Source of the DNA: Bacteroides sp. | GTDB taxonomy: Bacteria; Bacteroidota; Bacteroidia; Bacteroidales; Muribaculaceae | Reading direction: 5' to 3' | DNA: 8,584 nt | NCBI GenBank assembly: GCA_014801655.1 | Contig: JAAVDT010000017.1 | Coordinates: forward strand, 1 to 8,584 | Shown here: one piece after another, positions 1 through 8,307 of the stretch | How positions within the stretch are numbered: the stretch's first letter is position 1 | Layout of the letters: each line of letters starts with the position of its first letter | Notes under the pieces: model-generated | Databases searched by the model: none | What the model was told of the DNA's origin: nothing | What the model saw: only the letters and a program-made list of their open reading frames with translations | Translations under genes and position numbers: made by a program

Positions 1-18
1 GACGCACCAGGGTGCGTC
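1..18. repeat. REP-like perfect palindrome at the window edge
   Basis: Bases 1-8 (GACGCACC) are the exact reverse complement of bases 11-18 (GGTGCGTC), with a 2-nt centre (AG). The following bases CCTACA resemble the flank of dispersed GGACGCACC-type palindromes that I recall from gut bacterial genomes; that likeness is from memory. A second small hairpin follows at about 26-42 (TTCGGG, loop TAAAG, CCCGGA). The element is cut by the window edge, so its full length is unknown. It is probably an intergenic repeat beyond the 3' end of rprY, but it could also be half of a terminator for a gene outside the window. Confidence 0.5.
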
Positions 19-99
19 CCTACAATTCGGGTAAAGCCCGGATAAATCAACCCCACTCTATTCCCTAAGTTAACAGTATTGGGTGTTTCTTATAGAGGG

Positions 100-148
100 C
101 GACCCGGGCTCGCGGGTTTTGGGGCGCGGGTCCGGGTCGGGATTTTTA
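100..148 (+). terminator. GC-rich hairpin with U-run, candidate terminator
   Basis: Bases 100-114 pair with 125-139 over 15 positions (13 Watson-Crick pairs and 2 G-T wobbles) around a 10-nt loop. On the plus strand a run of five T follows at 143-147, after a 3-nt GGA gap. This suits a transcript arriving from the left, outside the window. On the minus strand, the direction of rprY, the hairpin lies about 60 nt past the rprY stop and no T-run follows it, so it would be a weaker stop there. It may serve two convergent genes. The 3' arm and loop also form a G-quadruplex motif. Confidence 0.45.
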
Positions 149-200
149 TCGGTTGGAGGGGGATGAGGAGTAAAGTTGTGTGCGGTTTGAAAGCGGGGGG

Positions 201-905
201 TTATTTGTTGTCGGATTCGGGGGCGATGAGCTTGTAGCCTTTGCCGTGGATGTTGATGATTTCGATTGCGGGGTCTTCACGCAGGTGCTTGCGGAGCTTG
301 GTGATGTAGACGTCCATGCTGCGGGCGTTGAAGTAGTTGTCGTCGATCCAGATTGTTTTGAGCGCATAGTTGCGTTCGAGGATTTCGTTGACGTGGGCGC
401 AGAGGAGGCTGAGAAGTTCTGATTCTTTGGTGGTCAGCTTTGTGACTTTGTCGCCGATCATCAGCACTTGTTTCTGGGTGTCGAAGGTGAACTTGCCGAT
501 GCGATACATGGTCACTTCCTTGCCCTTCTTGCCTTTGACACGACGGAGAATGGCTTCGATACGGAACACGAGTTCCTCCATCGAGAAGGGTTTGGTGATA
601 TAGTCGTCGGCACCGATTTTGAAGCCTTCGAGAATGTCTTCCTTGATTGACTTGGCAGTCAGGAAGATGATGGGCACTTCGGAGTTGACCGTACGGATTT
701 CCTGAGCAAGAGCGAAACCGTCTTTCTTAGGCATCATTACGTCAAGCACACACAAATCATATTTTCCTTTGAGGAAAGCTTTATAGCCGGCTTCGCCATC
801 GGCGCAGAGATCGGCATTATAACCTTTGGCCTGGAGATATTCCCGGAGCAACATTCCGAGGTTTTCATCATCCTCGCAAAGTAAGATACGCAAACGGTCT
901 TCCAT
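201..905 (-). CDS. rprY: OmpR-family response regulator RprY
   Basis: This 234-residue protein is a cytoplasmic transcription regulator that should be phosphorylated by the adjacent kinase. The receiver domain covers about residues 4-120: the acidic pair is D12/D13, the phosphoacceptor is D55 (in VLDVMMP), the switch threonine is T83 and the conserved lysine is K105 (in TKPF). A short linker leads to a winged-helix DNA-binding domain at about 133-228, with a recognition-helix region near 195-207 and the GKGYKL wing at the C-terminus. Length is normal for the family. The start ATG is 5 nt after the rprX stop, so the two are almost certainly co-transcribed. The name rests on the overall match to Bacteroides RprY and the paired kinase. 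In Porphyromonas gingivalis, RprY has been linked to sodium and oxidative stress, which fits the nearby nhaA. Target genes cannot be read from the protein. Confidence 0.9.
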   Translation of the reverse strand: MEDRLRILLCEDDENLGMLLREYLQAKGYNADLCADGEAGYKAFLKGKYDLCVLDVMMPKKDGFALAQEIRTVNSEVPIIFLTAKSIKEDILEGFKIGADDYITKPFSMEELVFRIEAILRRVKGKKGKEVTMYRIGKFTFDTQKQVLMIGDKVTKLTTKESELLSLLCAHVNEILERNYALKTIWIDDNYFNARSMDVYITKLRKHLREDPAIEIINIHGKGYKLIAPESDNK

Positions 906-910
906 AATTC

Positions 911-2347
911 TTAATTTTTAGTTAGGGGTATTCTGATTATAAATTTTGTTCCTTTGTTTAGTTCGCTTTCAACGCGGATGTCGCCGCCAAATTCGCTGAC
1001 CATCTTGTGGACGTAGGCCAGGCCGAGGCCGAAGCCTTTGACGTCGTGGCGGTTGCCGGTCGACACGCGGTAGAATTTCTCAAACACTCGCTTGAGGTCT
1101 TCGCGGCGTATGCCGATGCCGTTGTCGGCAACGATGATTTCGAGCCGGTCATGGGCAATGTCGCGGGTGGCTACGCTGAGTTCGAGCGGACGCTCTTCGT
1201 CGCGATACTTGACGGCATTGTCGAGCAGGTTGAAAATGACGTTGGTGAAGTGCATCTCGTCGACTTCAACGAGGGCATTGGCGGCGTCGAGATCGGTGGT
1301 GATTCGGCCTCCATAGCGTTCGACTTTGAGTTTGAACGTGTTGGCGATGCCTGCCACAACACTGTTGACATCAACTTCCTGCAGACGAAGGGTTGCCTTC
1401 TGACGGTCGAACATCGACATCTGGAGCACTTTTTCGACCTGAAAGCGGAGTCGCTTGGTTTCATCGTTGATCACCGACGATATGTGTTCAAGCATTTTAG
1501 GCGATTTCAGCACGCTCTTGTCGTTGAGCATCTGTGCGGCGAGCGAGATGCTTGAAATCGGGGTCTTGAATTCATGGGTCATGTTGTTGATGAAATCGTT
1601 TTTCATCTCGGTCAGTTTTTTCTGACGGAAGGCCACCACGATGGTGTAGATCGACAGCATCAACAACAGGATTGTCAGGAAGAAGGAGGGCACCAGCACA
1701 CGGATTGAGCTGTAGAGATAATCCTTCATCTCGGGGAAATAGACTTTCAAAGAGCTCGTGCGGTTGCTTTTATCGTTGGGGAAGAGGGCTTGAACGAAGG
1801 TGACGTTGTGGTTGGCGTCGGCCACGTTGTAGCCTGCGGTTTTGTAGATGACGGTGCCCATTCGGTTGACAACGGCAAACTCAAAAGGCTGAGTGATGCT
1901 GTTGGCGCGGAGGGTTGAGGATAACAGGTCGGCTACCTCGGCCGAGTCGGCGCGCTCCTGAATCGGGAGGCTGCCGGTTTCGCTGATGATGTTGAGCACC
2001 ACCTCGTCGAGCAACGCGCGCTGATGGGCATACTGCGAACGCACTCTGTCGCGAAACGACATTGACTGATAGTTGAGCCCGAGGGGCGGCTGGGAGTTTT
2101 TCATCTCCTCAATGAGATTGCCGCCTGAGTTGAGCAGCGGGAACGATCCGCCGGGGGAGAAATCGAATCGGCGCTCGCCGGCAACGAAATCGTTGAGATA
2201 GTGTGCCGTTTCGAGTTTTTCAAGCGAGGTCGAGACGTCCCACAGACTTTTCTTCACGCGCTCCGAGAAGTATTCATCGCTCATCTTCACGATGTTGTGC
2301 ATATACAATCCCTGCATGTAGAGCAGCGATGCAACTGTAATGCCCAT
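911..2347 (-). CDS. rprX: Sensor histidine kinase RprX (N-terminus possibly damaged)
   Basis: This inner-membrane histidine kinase should sense an envelope signal and phosphorylate RprY. In the 478-residue frame, an N-terminal hydrophobic stretch (about 2-17) is followed by a periplasmic sensor region (about 20-210) and a second membrane helix (about 212-241). The HisKA domain carries the phosphoacceptor H258 in MTHEFKTP. The ATPase domain shows the N-box (N373 and N377), G1 (DNGIGI, 408-413), F-box (F422 and F425) and G2 (GFGLGLA, 438-444). All catalytic motifs are intact. The only usable start is the ATG at 2347. However, the nine codons upstream (SIIWLITIG) complete a normal first membrane helix like that of relatives and are then cut off by TAG at 2375-2377. 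The start may therefore be lost to mutation or to an assembly error. rprY follows 5 nt downstream. Confidence 0.88.
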   Translation of the reverse strand: MGITVASLLYMQGLYMHNIVKMSDEYFSERVKKSLWDVSTSLEKLETAHYLNDFVAGERRFDFSPGGSFPLLNSGGNLIEEMKNSQPPLGLNYQSMSFRDRVRSQYAHQRALLDEVVLNIISETGSLPIQERADSAEVADLLSSTLRANSITQPFEFAVVNRMGTVIYKTAGYNVADANHNVTFVQALFPNDKSNRTSSLKVYFPEMKDYLYSSIRVLVPSFFLTILLLMLSIYTIVVAFRQKKLTEMKNDFINNMTHEFKTPISSISLAAQMLNDKSVLKSPKMLEHISSVINDETKRLRFQVEKVLQMSMFDRQKATLRLQEVDVNSVVAGIANTFKLKVERYGGRITTDLDAANALVEVDEMHFTNVIFNLLDNAVKYRDEERPLELSVATRDIAHDRLEIIVADNGIGIRREDLKRVFEKFYRVSTGNRHDVKGFGLGLAYVHKMVSEFGGDIRVESELNKGTKFIIRIPLTKN

Positions 2348-2439
2348 CCCTATAGTTATCAGCCAGATGATCGACTATTTCCTTTTAGTTCACATTTTTA
2401 TCGGGTTATGACCGATTTTTATATATAACTTTTATAATA

Positions 2440-2464
2440 TTAACAATTAAATCTGCCAATTGTT
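2440..2464. promoter_or_regulatory. Inverted repeat in the rprX leader
   Basis: AACAATT at 2442-2448 and AATTGTT at 2458-2464 form a 7-bp inverted repeat around 9 nt. The left arm is part of TTAACAATT, a word that recurs at 2534 and 4027. It lies between the rprX promoter candidates and the coding region, so it could be an operator or an AT-rich RNA hairpin in the leader. Function is inferred only from position and recurrence. Confidence 0.3.
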
Positions 2465-2490
2465 GAGCTATGATAAGAAATATTTGCTCT

Positions 2491-2522
2491 CAAAATTAAC
2501 ACTTCGCGTCAAAATTAACAAA
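2491..2522 (-). promoter_or_regulatory. Candidate rprXY promoter, proximal
   Basis: Read on the minus strand, TTTG (2522-2519) is followed by 20 nt and then TAATTTTG (2498-2491). This is a full match to the Bacteroidetes housekeeping promoter TTTG-N19-21-TAnnTTTG. Transcription would start near 2485, leaving a leader of about 135 nt before the rprX ATG at 2347. Confidence 0.6.
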
Positions 2523-2540
2523 TAATTGTGAATTTAACAA
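2510..2540 (-). promoter_or_regulatory. Candidate rprXY promoter, distal and overlapping
   Basis: A second TAATTTTG (2517-2510) lies exactly 19 bp upstream of the first, with TTG (2540-2538) 20 nt before it. The 11-bp word TCAAAATTAAC at 2490-2500 is repeated at 2509-2519. The two promoter-like sites share bases, so they may be alternative promoters, or the repeat may be a regulator-binding array. It starts close to the nhaA stop at 2554, and I see no clear terminator between nhaA and rprX. Confidence 0.4.
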
Positions 2541-2553
2541 TTTAAACTTGCTA

Positions 2554-3990
2554 TTATTTTTCTGCCGGAGCTGATTTTTCTTCTTCCTCCTGAACAACTC
2601 CGCTCTTGGGCAGGAAATGATGAAGCAGGAGGAAGCCGGCAAGACCTGACAGAATTGAGCCTACGAGGATGCCGAGCTTGGCGTGGTTGAGCAGGTCGAG
2701 CATCGACGACGTGGCAAAGGAGAGGTTGGCGATGAAGAGCGAAACCGTGAAGCCGATGCCGCCGAGCACTGCAATCGAGGCCATCATTTTCCAGTTGGCT
2801 CCGATAGGCATCGGTGCCCAGTGGAATTTGACGGTGAGCCATGAGAAGGAGAGGATGCCGAGGAATTTGCCGAAGAAGAGGCCGCAGATGATGGCGAGGC
2901 TGATGCCCTCGAATGTTGATGCGGGATCCATGTCGAGCAGGAAGATGCCGGCATTGGCGAATGCGAAGAGGGGCACGATGAAATTGTTGACAATCGGGTG
3001 GAGCGAGTCTTCAAGATCCTGGAGCGGCGAAATCACTTTATCGGAAGATGATTCGATTTCTTTCAGCCAGTTCATCTGATTTTTGTCGAGAATCGAGCGG
3101 CGGCAGAGAGCTTCGTCATCATCCTGACGGAAGTGGGAGATGGCGCGACGGATTGACCGGATATATTTCATAGGTGCGAACACGGGAGTGGCGGGAACGC
3201 AGAAGGCCACGAGCACACCGGCAATGGTGGGGTGGATGCCGGAGTTGAGGAAGAGAAACCACACGGCTGTGCCGATGGTGAGATAGAACACTTTGCTTTT
3301 GATGTGCATGCGCGATCCGAGCAGCAGCACTCCGAGCAGCAGCGCGGCGTAGACGAGCAGCATGATGTCGATGTGGGTGCTATAGAATGCAGCGATGACA
3401 ATAATGCCGCCGATATCGTCGACAACAGCTAGTGTGGTCAGGAATATCTTGAGCGAGAGGGGCACGCGCGAGCCGAGCATGGCCAGCACACCGAGCGAGA
3501 AGGCAATATCGGTGGCCATCGGTATGGCGGCGCCGCCCTGATAGTCGGTGCCGTGGGCAAAAATCAGATAGATGATGACCGGGAATATCATGCCGCCAAT
3601 GGCACCCATGATCGGGAGCAGGGCCTGGCGGATGGAGGCAAGCTCACCCACGAGCACTTCTCGCTTGATTTCCAGACCGATCGAGAAGAAGAATATGGCC
3701 ATCAGCGCATCGTTGATGAATTGAAGCATGGTCATCGGATGGCCGGCATGGCTGAAGAGATTGAATGACCCGATCTGCAGTCTGACGGGTTGATTCCAGA
3801 ACTCGAAGTAATATTGGTTGATGGCCGGAATGTTGGCCACAATCAGGGCGAGCAGGGTTGCAAAAATAAGTATATTACCACCATTGGCATGGCGACGCAA
3901 TGCCTGGCGGGCCGCATAGAACGGTTGCTGAGGTTCATCCTCGGCAATAACGCAGCTGAGCTGATGCTTGGATTCTTTACCGGTTGACAT
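2554..3990 (-). CDS. nhaA: Na+/H+ antiporter NhaA
   Basis: This inner-membrane antiporter expels Na+ (or Li+) in exchange for protons, for salt and pH homeostasis. The 478-residue protein shows the NhaA signatures: ATDIAFSLGVLAMLGSRVP at about 159-177, with D161 matching E. coli D133; the ion-binding pair D191/D192 in VVDDIGG, matching D163/D164; and K375 in FFGKFLGI, matching K300. About ten to twelve hydrophobic segments are visible. It is longer than the 388-residue E. coli protein because of a polar N-terminus (about 1-38), a charged cytoplasmic loop of about 60 residues (about 273-335) before VPLFAFANAG, and an acidic tail ending QEEEEKSAPAEK. Such longer forms are, as I recall, usual in Bacteroidota. 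The gene lies between lepA and rprXY on the same strand, with its own candidate promoter. Confidence 0.95.
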   Translation of the reverse strand: MSTGKESKHQLSCVIAEDEPQQPFYAARQALRRHANGGNILIFATLLALIVANIPAINQYYFEFWNQPVRLQIGSFNLFSHAGHPMTMLQFINDALMAIFFFSIGLEIKREVLVGELASIRQALLPIMGAIGGMIFPVIIYLIFAHGTDYQGGAAIPMATDIAFSLGVLAMLGSRVPLSLKIFLTTLAVVDDIGGIIVIAAFYSTHIDIMLLVYAALLLGVLLLGSRMHIKSKVFYLTIGTAVWFLFLNSGIHPTIAGVLVAFCVPATPVFAPMKYIRSIRRAISHFRQDDDEALCRRSILDKNQMNWLKEIESSSDKVISPLQDLEDSLHPIVNNFIVPLFAFANAGIFLLDMDPASTFEGISLAIICGLFFGKFLGILSFSWLTVKFHWAPMPIGANWKMMASIAVLGGIGFTVSLFIANLSFATSSMLDLLNHAKLGILVGSILSGLAGFLLLHHFLPKSGVVQEEEEKSAPAEK

Positions 3991-4008
3991 AGTTGAAACA
4001 ATTTTTAT

Positions 4009-4038
4009 TAAACCTATAATAACTTTTTAACAATTCAA
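4009..4038 (-). promoter_or_regulatory. Candidate nhaA promoter
   Basis: On the minus strand, TTG (4038-4036) is followed by 19 nt and TAGGTTTA (4016-4009), one base from TAnnTTTG. It ends 18 nt before the nhaA ATG at 3990 and lies downstream of the lepA terminator, so nhaA is probably transcribed on its own. The spacer contains TTAACAATT (4027-4035), also found in the rprX control region. Confidence 0.45.
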
Positions 4039-4066
4039 CCCGTGCAATGGTTTCGCGACATAATAC

Positions 4067-4103
4067 AAAAAGCGGCAGACCGGAGTTTTCGGTCCACCGC
4101 TTT
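4067..4103 (-). terminator. Intrinsic terminator of lepA
   Basis: AAAGCGG (4069-4075) pairs with CCGCTTT (4097-4103), and GACCG (4078-4082) pairs with CGGTC (4090-4094), separated by a symmetric CA/CA internal loop and closed by a 7-nt loop. On the minus strand the stem is followed by TTTTT (4071-4067). It begins 26 nt after the lepA stop, so it should end lepA transcription before nhaA. Confidence 0.85.
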
Positions 4104-4129
4104 ACGGTTGTATGCTGTTCGGGTTGGAA

Positions 4130-5929
<1,800 letters not shown>

Positions 5930-5961
5930 AGTCTCAAAAATTACAACTTGTGATTAATATG

Positions 5962-5969
5962 CAAAGTTA
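5962..5969 (-). promoter_or_regulatory. -7 box of the lepA promoter
   Basis: The minus strand reads TAACTTTG, a perfect TAnnTTTG box, 32 nt before the lepA ATG at 5929. The matching -33 element is weak: TTAT is found at the expected distance rather than TTTG. Confidence 0.55.
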
Positions 5970-6059
5970 ACGAATTTTACAGACATTCCCATAACCCTTG
6001 CCGCAAAATGGTCTGAAATAGTTATCTAAGATTGTTAGAAATTGGACTTGAGCTGAATT

Positions 6060-6455
6060 TCAGTTTCTATATATCATAATTACACACCAATATAAAATCG
6101 CCATGACAATAAAGGGCCCACGATGTTTTTCTATGTAATTATTTAGTGTTGTATATGTTTTGAATAGCAATGTTTTCTTACACGCCAAATCTATCATTAG
6201 TAAAAGGCAAAAGATTGAAAAAGCCAAAGTTATTAATAAAGATAAGGGATTGTATTGTAACGAACGAATTATGTTACCTTCTAATAACGAATGAACTCCA
6301 CGAGTTATTCCACATCCTGCACACTTAATATGAAATATGACCGTAAATGGGCATCTCCAATATAATAGATTGAAATAAGACAAAATTAACGCTATAATTC
6401 CGATGAAAATCAGAATTATAGCGTTTTGATAGAAGCTGTGTGATTTTATAACCAC
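6060..6455 (-). CDS. DUF2752 family small membrane protein
   Basis: This 131-residue protein has the DUF2752 signature: RCPF (34-37), then KCAGCGITRG (44-53), a short GN segment (60-61) and YNPLSLL (68-74). Cysteines 35, 45 and 48 are the conserved ones. Three hydrophobic segments are visible, at about 12-31, 71-91 and 112-128, so it should be an inner-membrane protein with the cysteine motif after the first segment. The biochemical role of the family is unknown. The start is GTG: upstream the frame stays open for 19 codons to a TAA but contains no ATG, GTG or TTG. No good promoter box is seen. The neighbouring lipoprotein gene ends in a terminator about 120 nt upstream, so this gene is probably separate. 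Base composition is more AT-rich than in lepA. Confidence 0.85.
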   Translation of the reverse strand: MVIKSHSFYQNAIILIFIGIIALILSYFNLLYWRCPFTVIFHIKCAGCGITRGVHSLLEGNIIRSLQYNPLSLLITLAFSIFCLLLMIDLACKKTLLFKTYTTLNNYIEKHRGPFIVMAILYWCVIMIYRN

Positions 6456-6575
6456 ATCTGGAGTTTTGTTATGCGTGTCGCAACATGTGCATATCTTTTA
6501 TCGCAGCGGTTTAATTTACTGATAATCAGCATATATTTCAAATTATTACTGTCCGCTAAAAAATTTTTGAATGAT

Positions 6576-6617
6576 AAAAAAATTAGGGCTGGTTCATTGC
6601 AGGAGTCTGCCCTAGTT
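6576..6617 (-). terminator. Intrinsic terminator after the lipoprotein gene
   Basis: AATTAGGGC (6581-6589) pairs with GCCCTAGTT (6609-6617), a 9-bp stem with one G-T wobble and a 19-nt loop. On the minus strand it is followed by a run of seven T (6582-6576). It starts 16 nt after the lipoprotein stop at 6634 and separates that unit from the DUF2752 gene. Confidence 0.75.
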
Positions 6618-6633
6618 ACAATTGTTTTGACGG

Positions 6634-7515
6634 TTAATAATAAGATCCAACAATTAAACTTCCTTTTGGTACATATTCACCTGTTAGGGTAATAAATTTA
6701 TGATTTTCCACAGGACGGAGAGTAAAGCCGTCCCTGCAACACAAGGGAGCATGTAATGTCATGTACATTTGCCAGTTATAACCATAGAGTTTTTTTGAAA
6801 AAGAGCATTTATTCTCCGGATGACCGTTATCATAAACAAATTTTTCTATTTGGTTGAATGTATCTAGCTCTATTTCTTCAGGTCGGTGGTTAAAATACAA
6901 GGCTATGCTATTTATTAATGCGCTGTAAGAGTCTTTAATCCTATCGTTATAATGAGTCTCCAATGCTTGTTTGACTTCGCTTGTATCATAATCTTTAAGA
7001 CTTTTCCAATAACCCATTTCCATCTTTTCATAGGGAATATTAAACGAGTCACATAGTTCTTTAACAATAGCAACCACCTCTACATTATCATTATTACTAT
7101 TACCACGTAGAAATCCGTCCATTAAGAAAGGGATAAGTAACAAATCGCTATAATCTTCATCATTATCGAAACGCAGGTAATTCCCATGCTTATCTTTGAA
7201 TGCAAAACAAGGCCCATAAATCCAATTTACCGATTGTTTCAAAGGGTATGTGATGTACATGTTAGGAGATTGTTTTTCATAATATCCTAATTTATCTTTT
7301 AGGAACTCTTCAAAATAGAGACTATCTACAATCCATTGTACAGGAAGGATTTCATATTCTTCGCCATTGAAAGTGATGGCTGTAGAGGAAAATGGCTGTC
7401 CGTCTTCGTCGTAATCACTTTCATGGGAATTTTTGTTTGATGAACCGGTGCATGCTGTCACAATGCTCAAAGATATTCCAAGTAAGATAGCTTTGAATGT
7501 TGAACTGATTTTCAT
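6634..7515 (-). CDS. Lipoprotein of unknown function
   Basis: I do not recognise a family for this 293-residue protein. The N-terminus is a clear lipoprotein signal: basic start, hydrophobic core (about 9-19) and lipobox VTAC with the lipidated cysteine at C22. A polar, acidic linker follows (about 23-40, with SDYDED), so the mature protein should be anchored in the outer or inner membrane. The rest is soluble-looking and rich in aromatic and acidic residues, with four further cysteines (about 102, 154, 236 and a CC pair near 258). There are no transmembrane helices beyond the signal. It starts 12 nt after the stop of the glycosylase-like gene and ends in a strong terminator, so the two probably form an operon. 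Base composition is AT-rich like its neighbours. A functional link between a secreted lipoprotein and a cytoplasmic DNA-repair fold is not obvious. Confidence 0.8.
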   Translation of the reverse strand: MKISSTFKAILLGISLSIVTACTGSSNKNSHESDYDEDGQPFSSTAITFNGEEYEILPVQWIVDSLYFEEFLKDKLGYYEKQSPNMYITYPLKQSVNWIYGPCFAFKDKHGNYLRFDNDEDYSDLLLIPFLMDGFLRGNSNNDNVEVVAIVKELCDSFNIPYEKMEMGYWKSLKDYDTSEVKQALETHYNDRIKDSYSALINSIALYFNHRPEEIELDTFNQIEKFVYDNGHPENKCSFSKKLYGYNWQMYMTLHAPLCCRDGFTLRPVENHKFITLTGEYVPKGSLIVGSYY

Positions 7516-7527
7516 GATTCGTTATTT

Positions 7528-8166
7528 TTATATTTGTTTTTTTGTGAATAATTCCATCTCTATTACTTTGTTCCACCAGTCCCACGAGTAGCCTGCAGAA
7601 GGGTGGTACACCCACAGGACTCTAGTCTCCTTATTGTTTGAAAGGCGATAATAACCATTTTTCATTTTTTGACCGTCAATGACAAGTTCATCTCCATCGC
7701 GCCATCGATCTCCTCCGGGCATGTTGTCGTACATGCGGGTTACACCCCAGACTATGATTAAGTCGGGTTGGAGTTCATCAATAACTTCAAAGAAAGCATC
7801 GGCAGAATCGCGAAAATCGACCCAGTCTGGCTGTTTGCGTGATTGATCCATCGATTTTTGCACATAATTGTAGAATGCCACGGAATTCCATATGCGTCTG
7901 CTCTCTACAAGGTCAGTCTCATGACCAACTAGAGATCTCTCGAACTTATGAAATGTCCCGGTCCAGCTACCAGTTTCGCCGGACATTATTACATCCATAC
8001 AGTGTGTGGTTGTGAAGTCGGCACACTCGTCAGTTTGTCCGACTTTTCCACACTCATCACACCCGCCACAAAGATGTGCCTCACCAAGCACAAGTATCTT
8101 TTTGCCGAAAATACCACCTGAGTGATAATCACATCCAATCCAAGGCTTGAAAAATACTTTTCCCAT
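7528..8166 (-). CDS. Uracil-DNA glycosylase-fold protein with cysteine cluster
   Basis: This 212-residue protein has landmarks of the uracil-DNA glycosylase superfamily: a first strand and motif KKILVLGEAH (22-31), the region SRRIWNSVAFYNYV (89-102), a central strand PDLIIVWG (134-141) and a late HPS motif (188-190) like the catalytic-loop motif of that superfamily. I do not see the exact active-site motif of families 1-5. Directly after motif 1 comes a dense cysteine group, C33, C36, C39 and C48, with C56 and C12 nearby, spaced like a metal site (iron-sulphur or zinc). No signal peptide is present, so it should be cytoplasmic. The start ATG is the first in frame and gives a natural N-terminus. 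The lipoprotein gene follows 12 nt downstream. It could repair or sense modified DNA, but the substrate is unknown and a non-enzymatic role is possible. Confidence 0.7.
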   Translation of the reverse strand: MGKVFFKPWIGCDYHSGGIFGKKILVLGEAHLCGGCDECGKVGQTDECADFTTTHCMDVIMSGETGSWTGTFHKFERSLVGHETDLVESRRIWNSVAFYNYVQKSMDQSRKQPDWVDFRDSADAFFEVIDELQPDLIIVWGVTRMYDNMPGGDRWRDGDELVIDGQKMKNGYYRLSNNKETRVLWVYHPSAGYSWDWWNKVIEMELFTKKQI

Positions 8167-8216
8167 TAGAAAAATATTGCCGCGGTCATCCTCTCGTTGG
8201 CGTTAAGTTGGTACAG

Positions 8217-8254
8217 AAAAAAAGCGTAGGAATCTGTATCTGTTACCGTCCTAC
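8217..8254 (-). terminator. Terminator-like hairpin upstream of the glycosylase-like gene
   Basis: On the minus strand, GTAGGA (8254-8249) pairs perfectly with TCCTAC (8231-8226) across a 17-nt loop. GC and a run of seven T (8223-8217) follow. It lies about 50 nt before the ATG at 8166. No minus-strand protein gene lies upstream within the window, so it would end a non-coding transcript from 8260-8555, or act as an attenuator in the leader of the glycosylase-like gene. The stem is short, which limits confidence. Confidence 0.5.
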
Positions 8255-8261
8255 CGGTCGA

Positions 8262-8307
8262 GGCTTCTCGCATTGCCCTATCAAAGTCGGACGGCAACGC
8301 AGAAGCC
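8262..8307. repeat. Stem-loop repeat, copy A
   Basis: GGCTTCTCGCATTGCC (8262-8277) and GGCAACGCAGAAGCC (8293-8307) pair over most of their length, with one bulged base and one mismatch, around a 15-nt loop that ends in AGTCGGAC (8285-8292). The same words GGCTTCT and AGTCGGAC, then GCAAC, recur in the same order in copy B about 250 bp away. I do not recognise the family. Confidence 0.6.

Noticed and set aside
2375..2395. Stop-codon recoding (TAG or TGA read as an amino acid) at the rprX start
   Set aside because: lepA and the DUF2752 gene end in TGA, so TGA is a normal stop here, and a single TAG before one gene is better explained by mutation, assembly error or a downstream start.
2525..2542. 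AATTGT/ACAATT hairpin as the nhaA terminator
   Set aside because: The stem is six A/T-rich pairs without a following T-run, and it lies within the rprX promoter region.
6471..6692. Plus-strand open frame of 73 codons
   Set aside because: It overlaps the lipoprotein terminator and the 3' end of the lipoprotein gene, and its hydrophobic content is what AT-rich DNA gives by chance.
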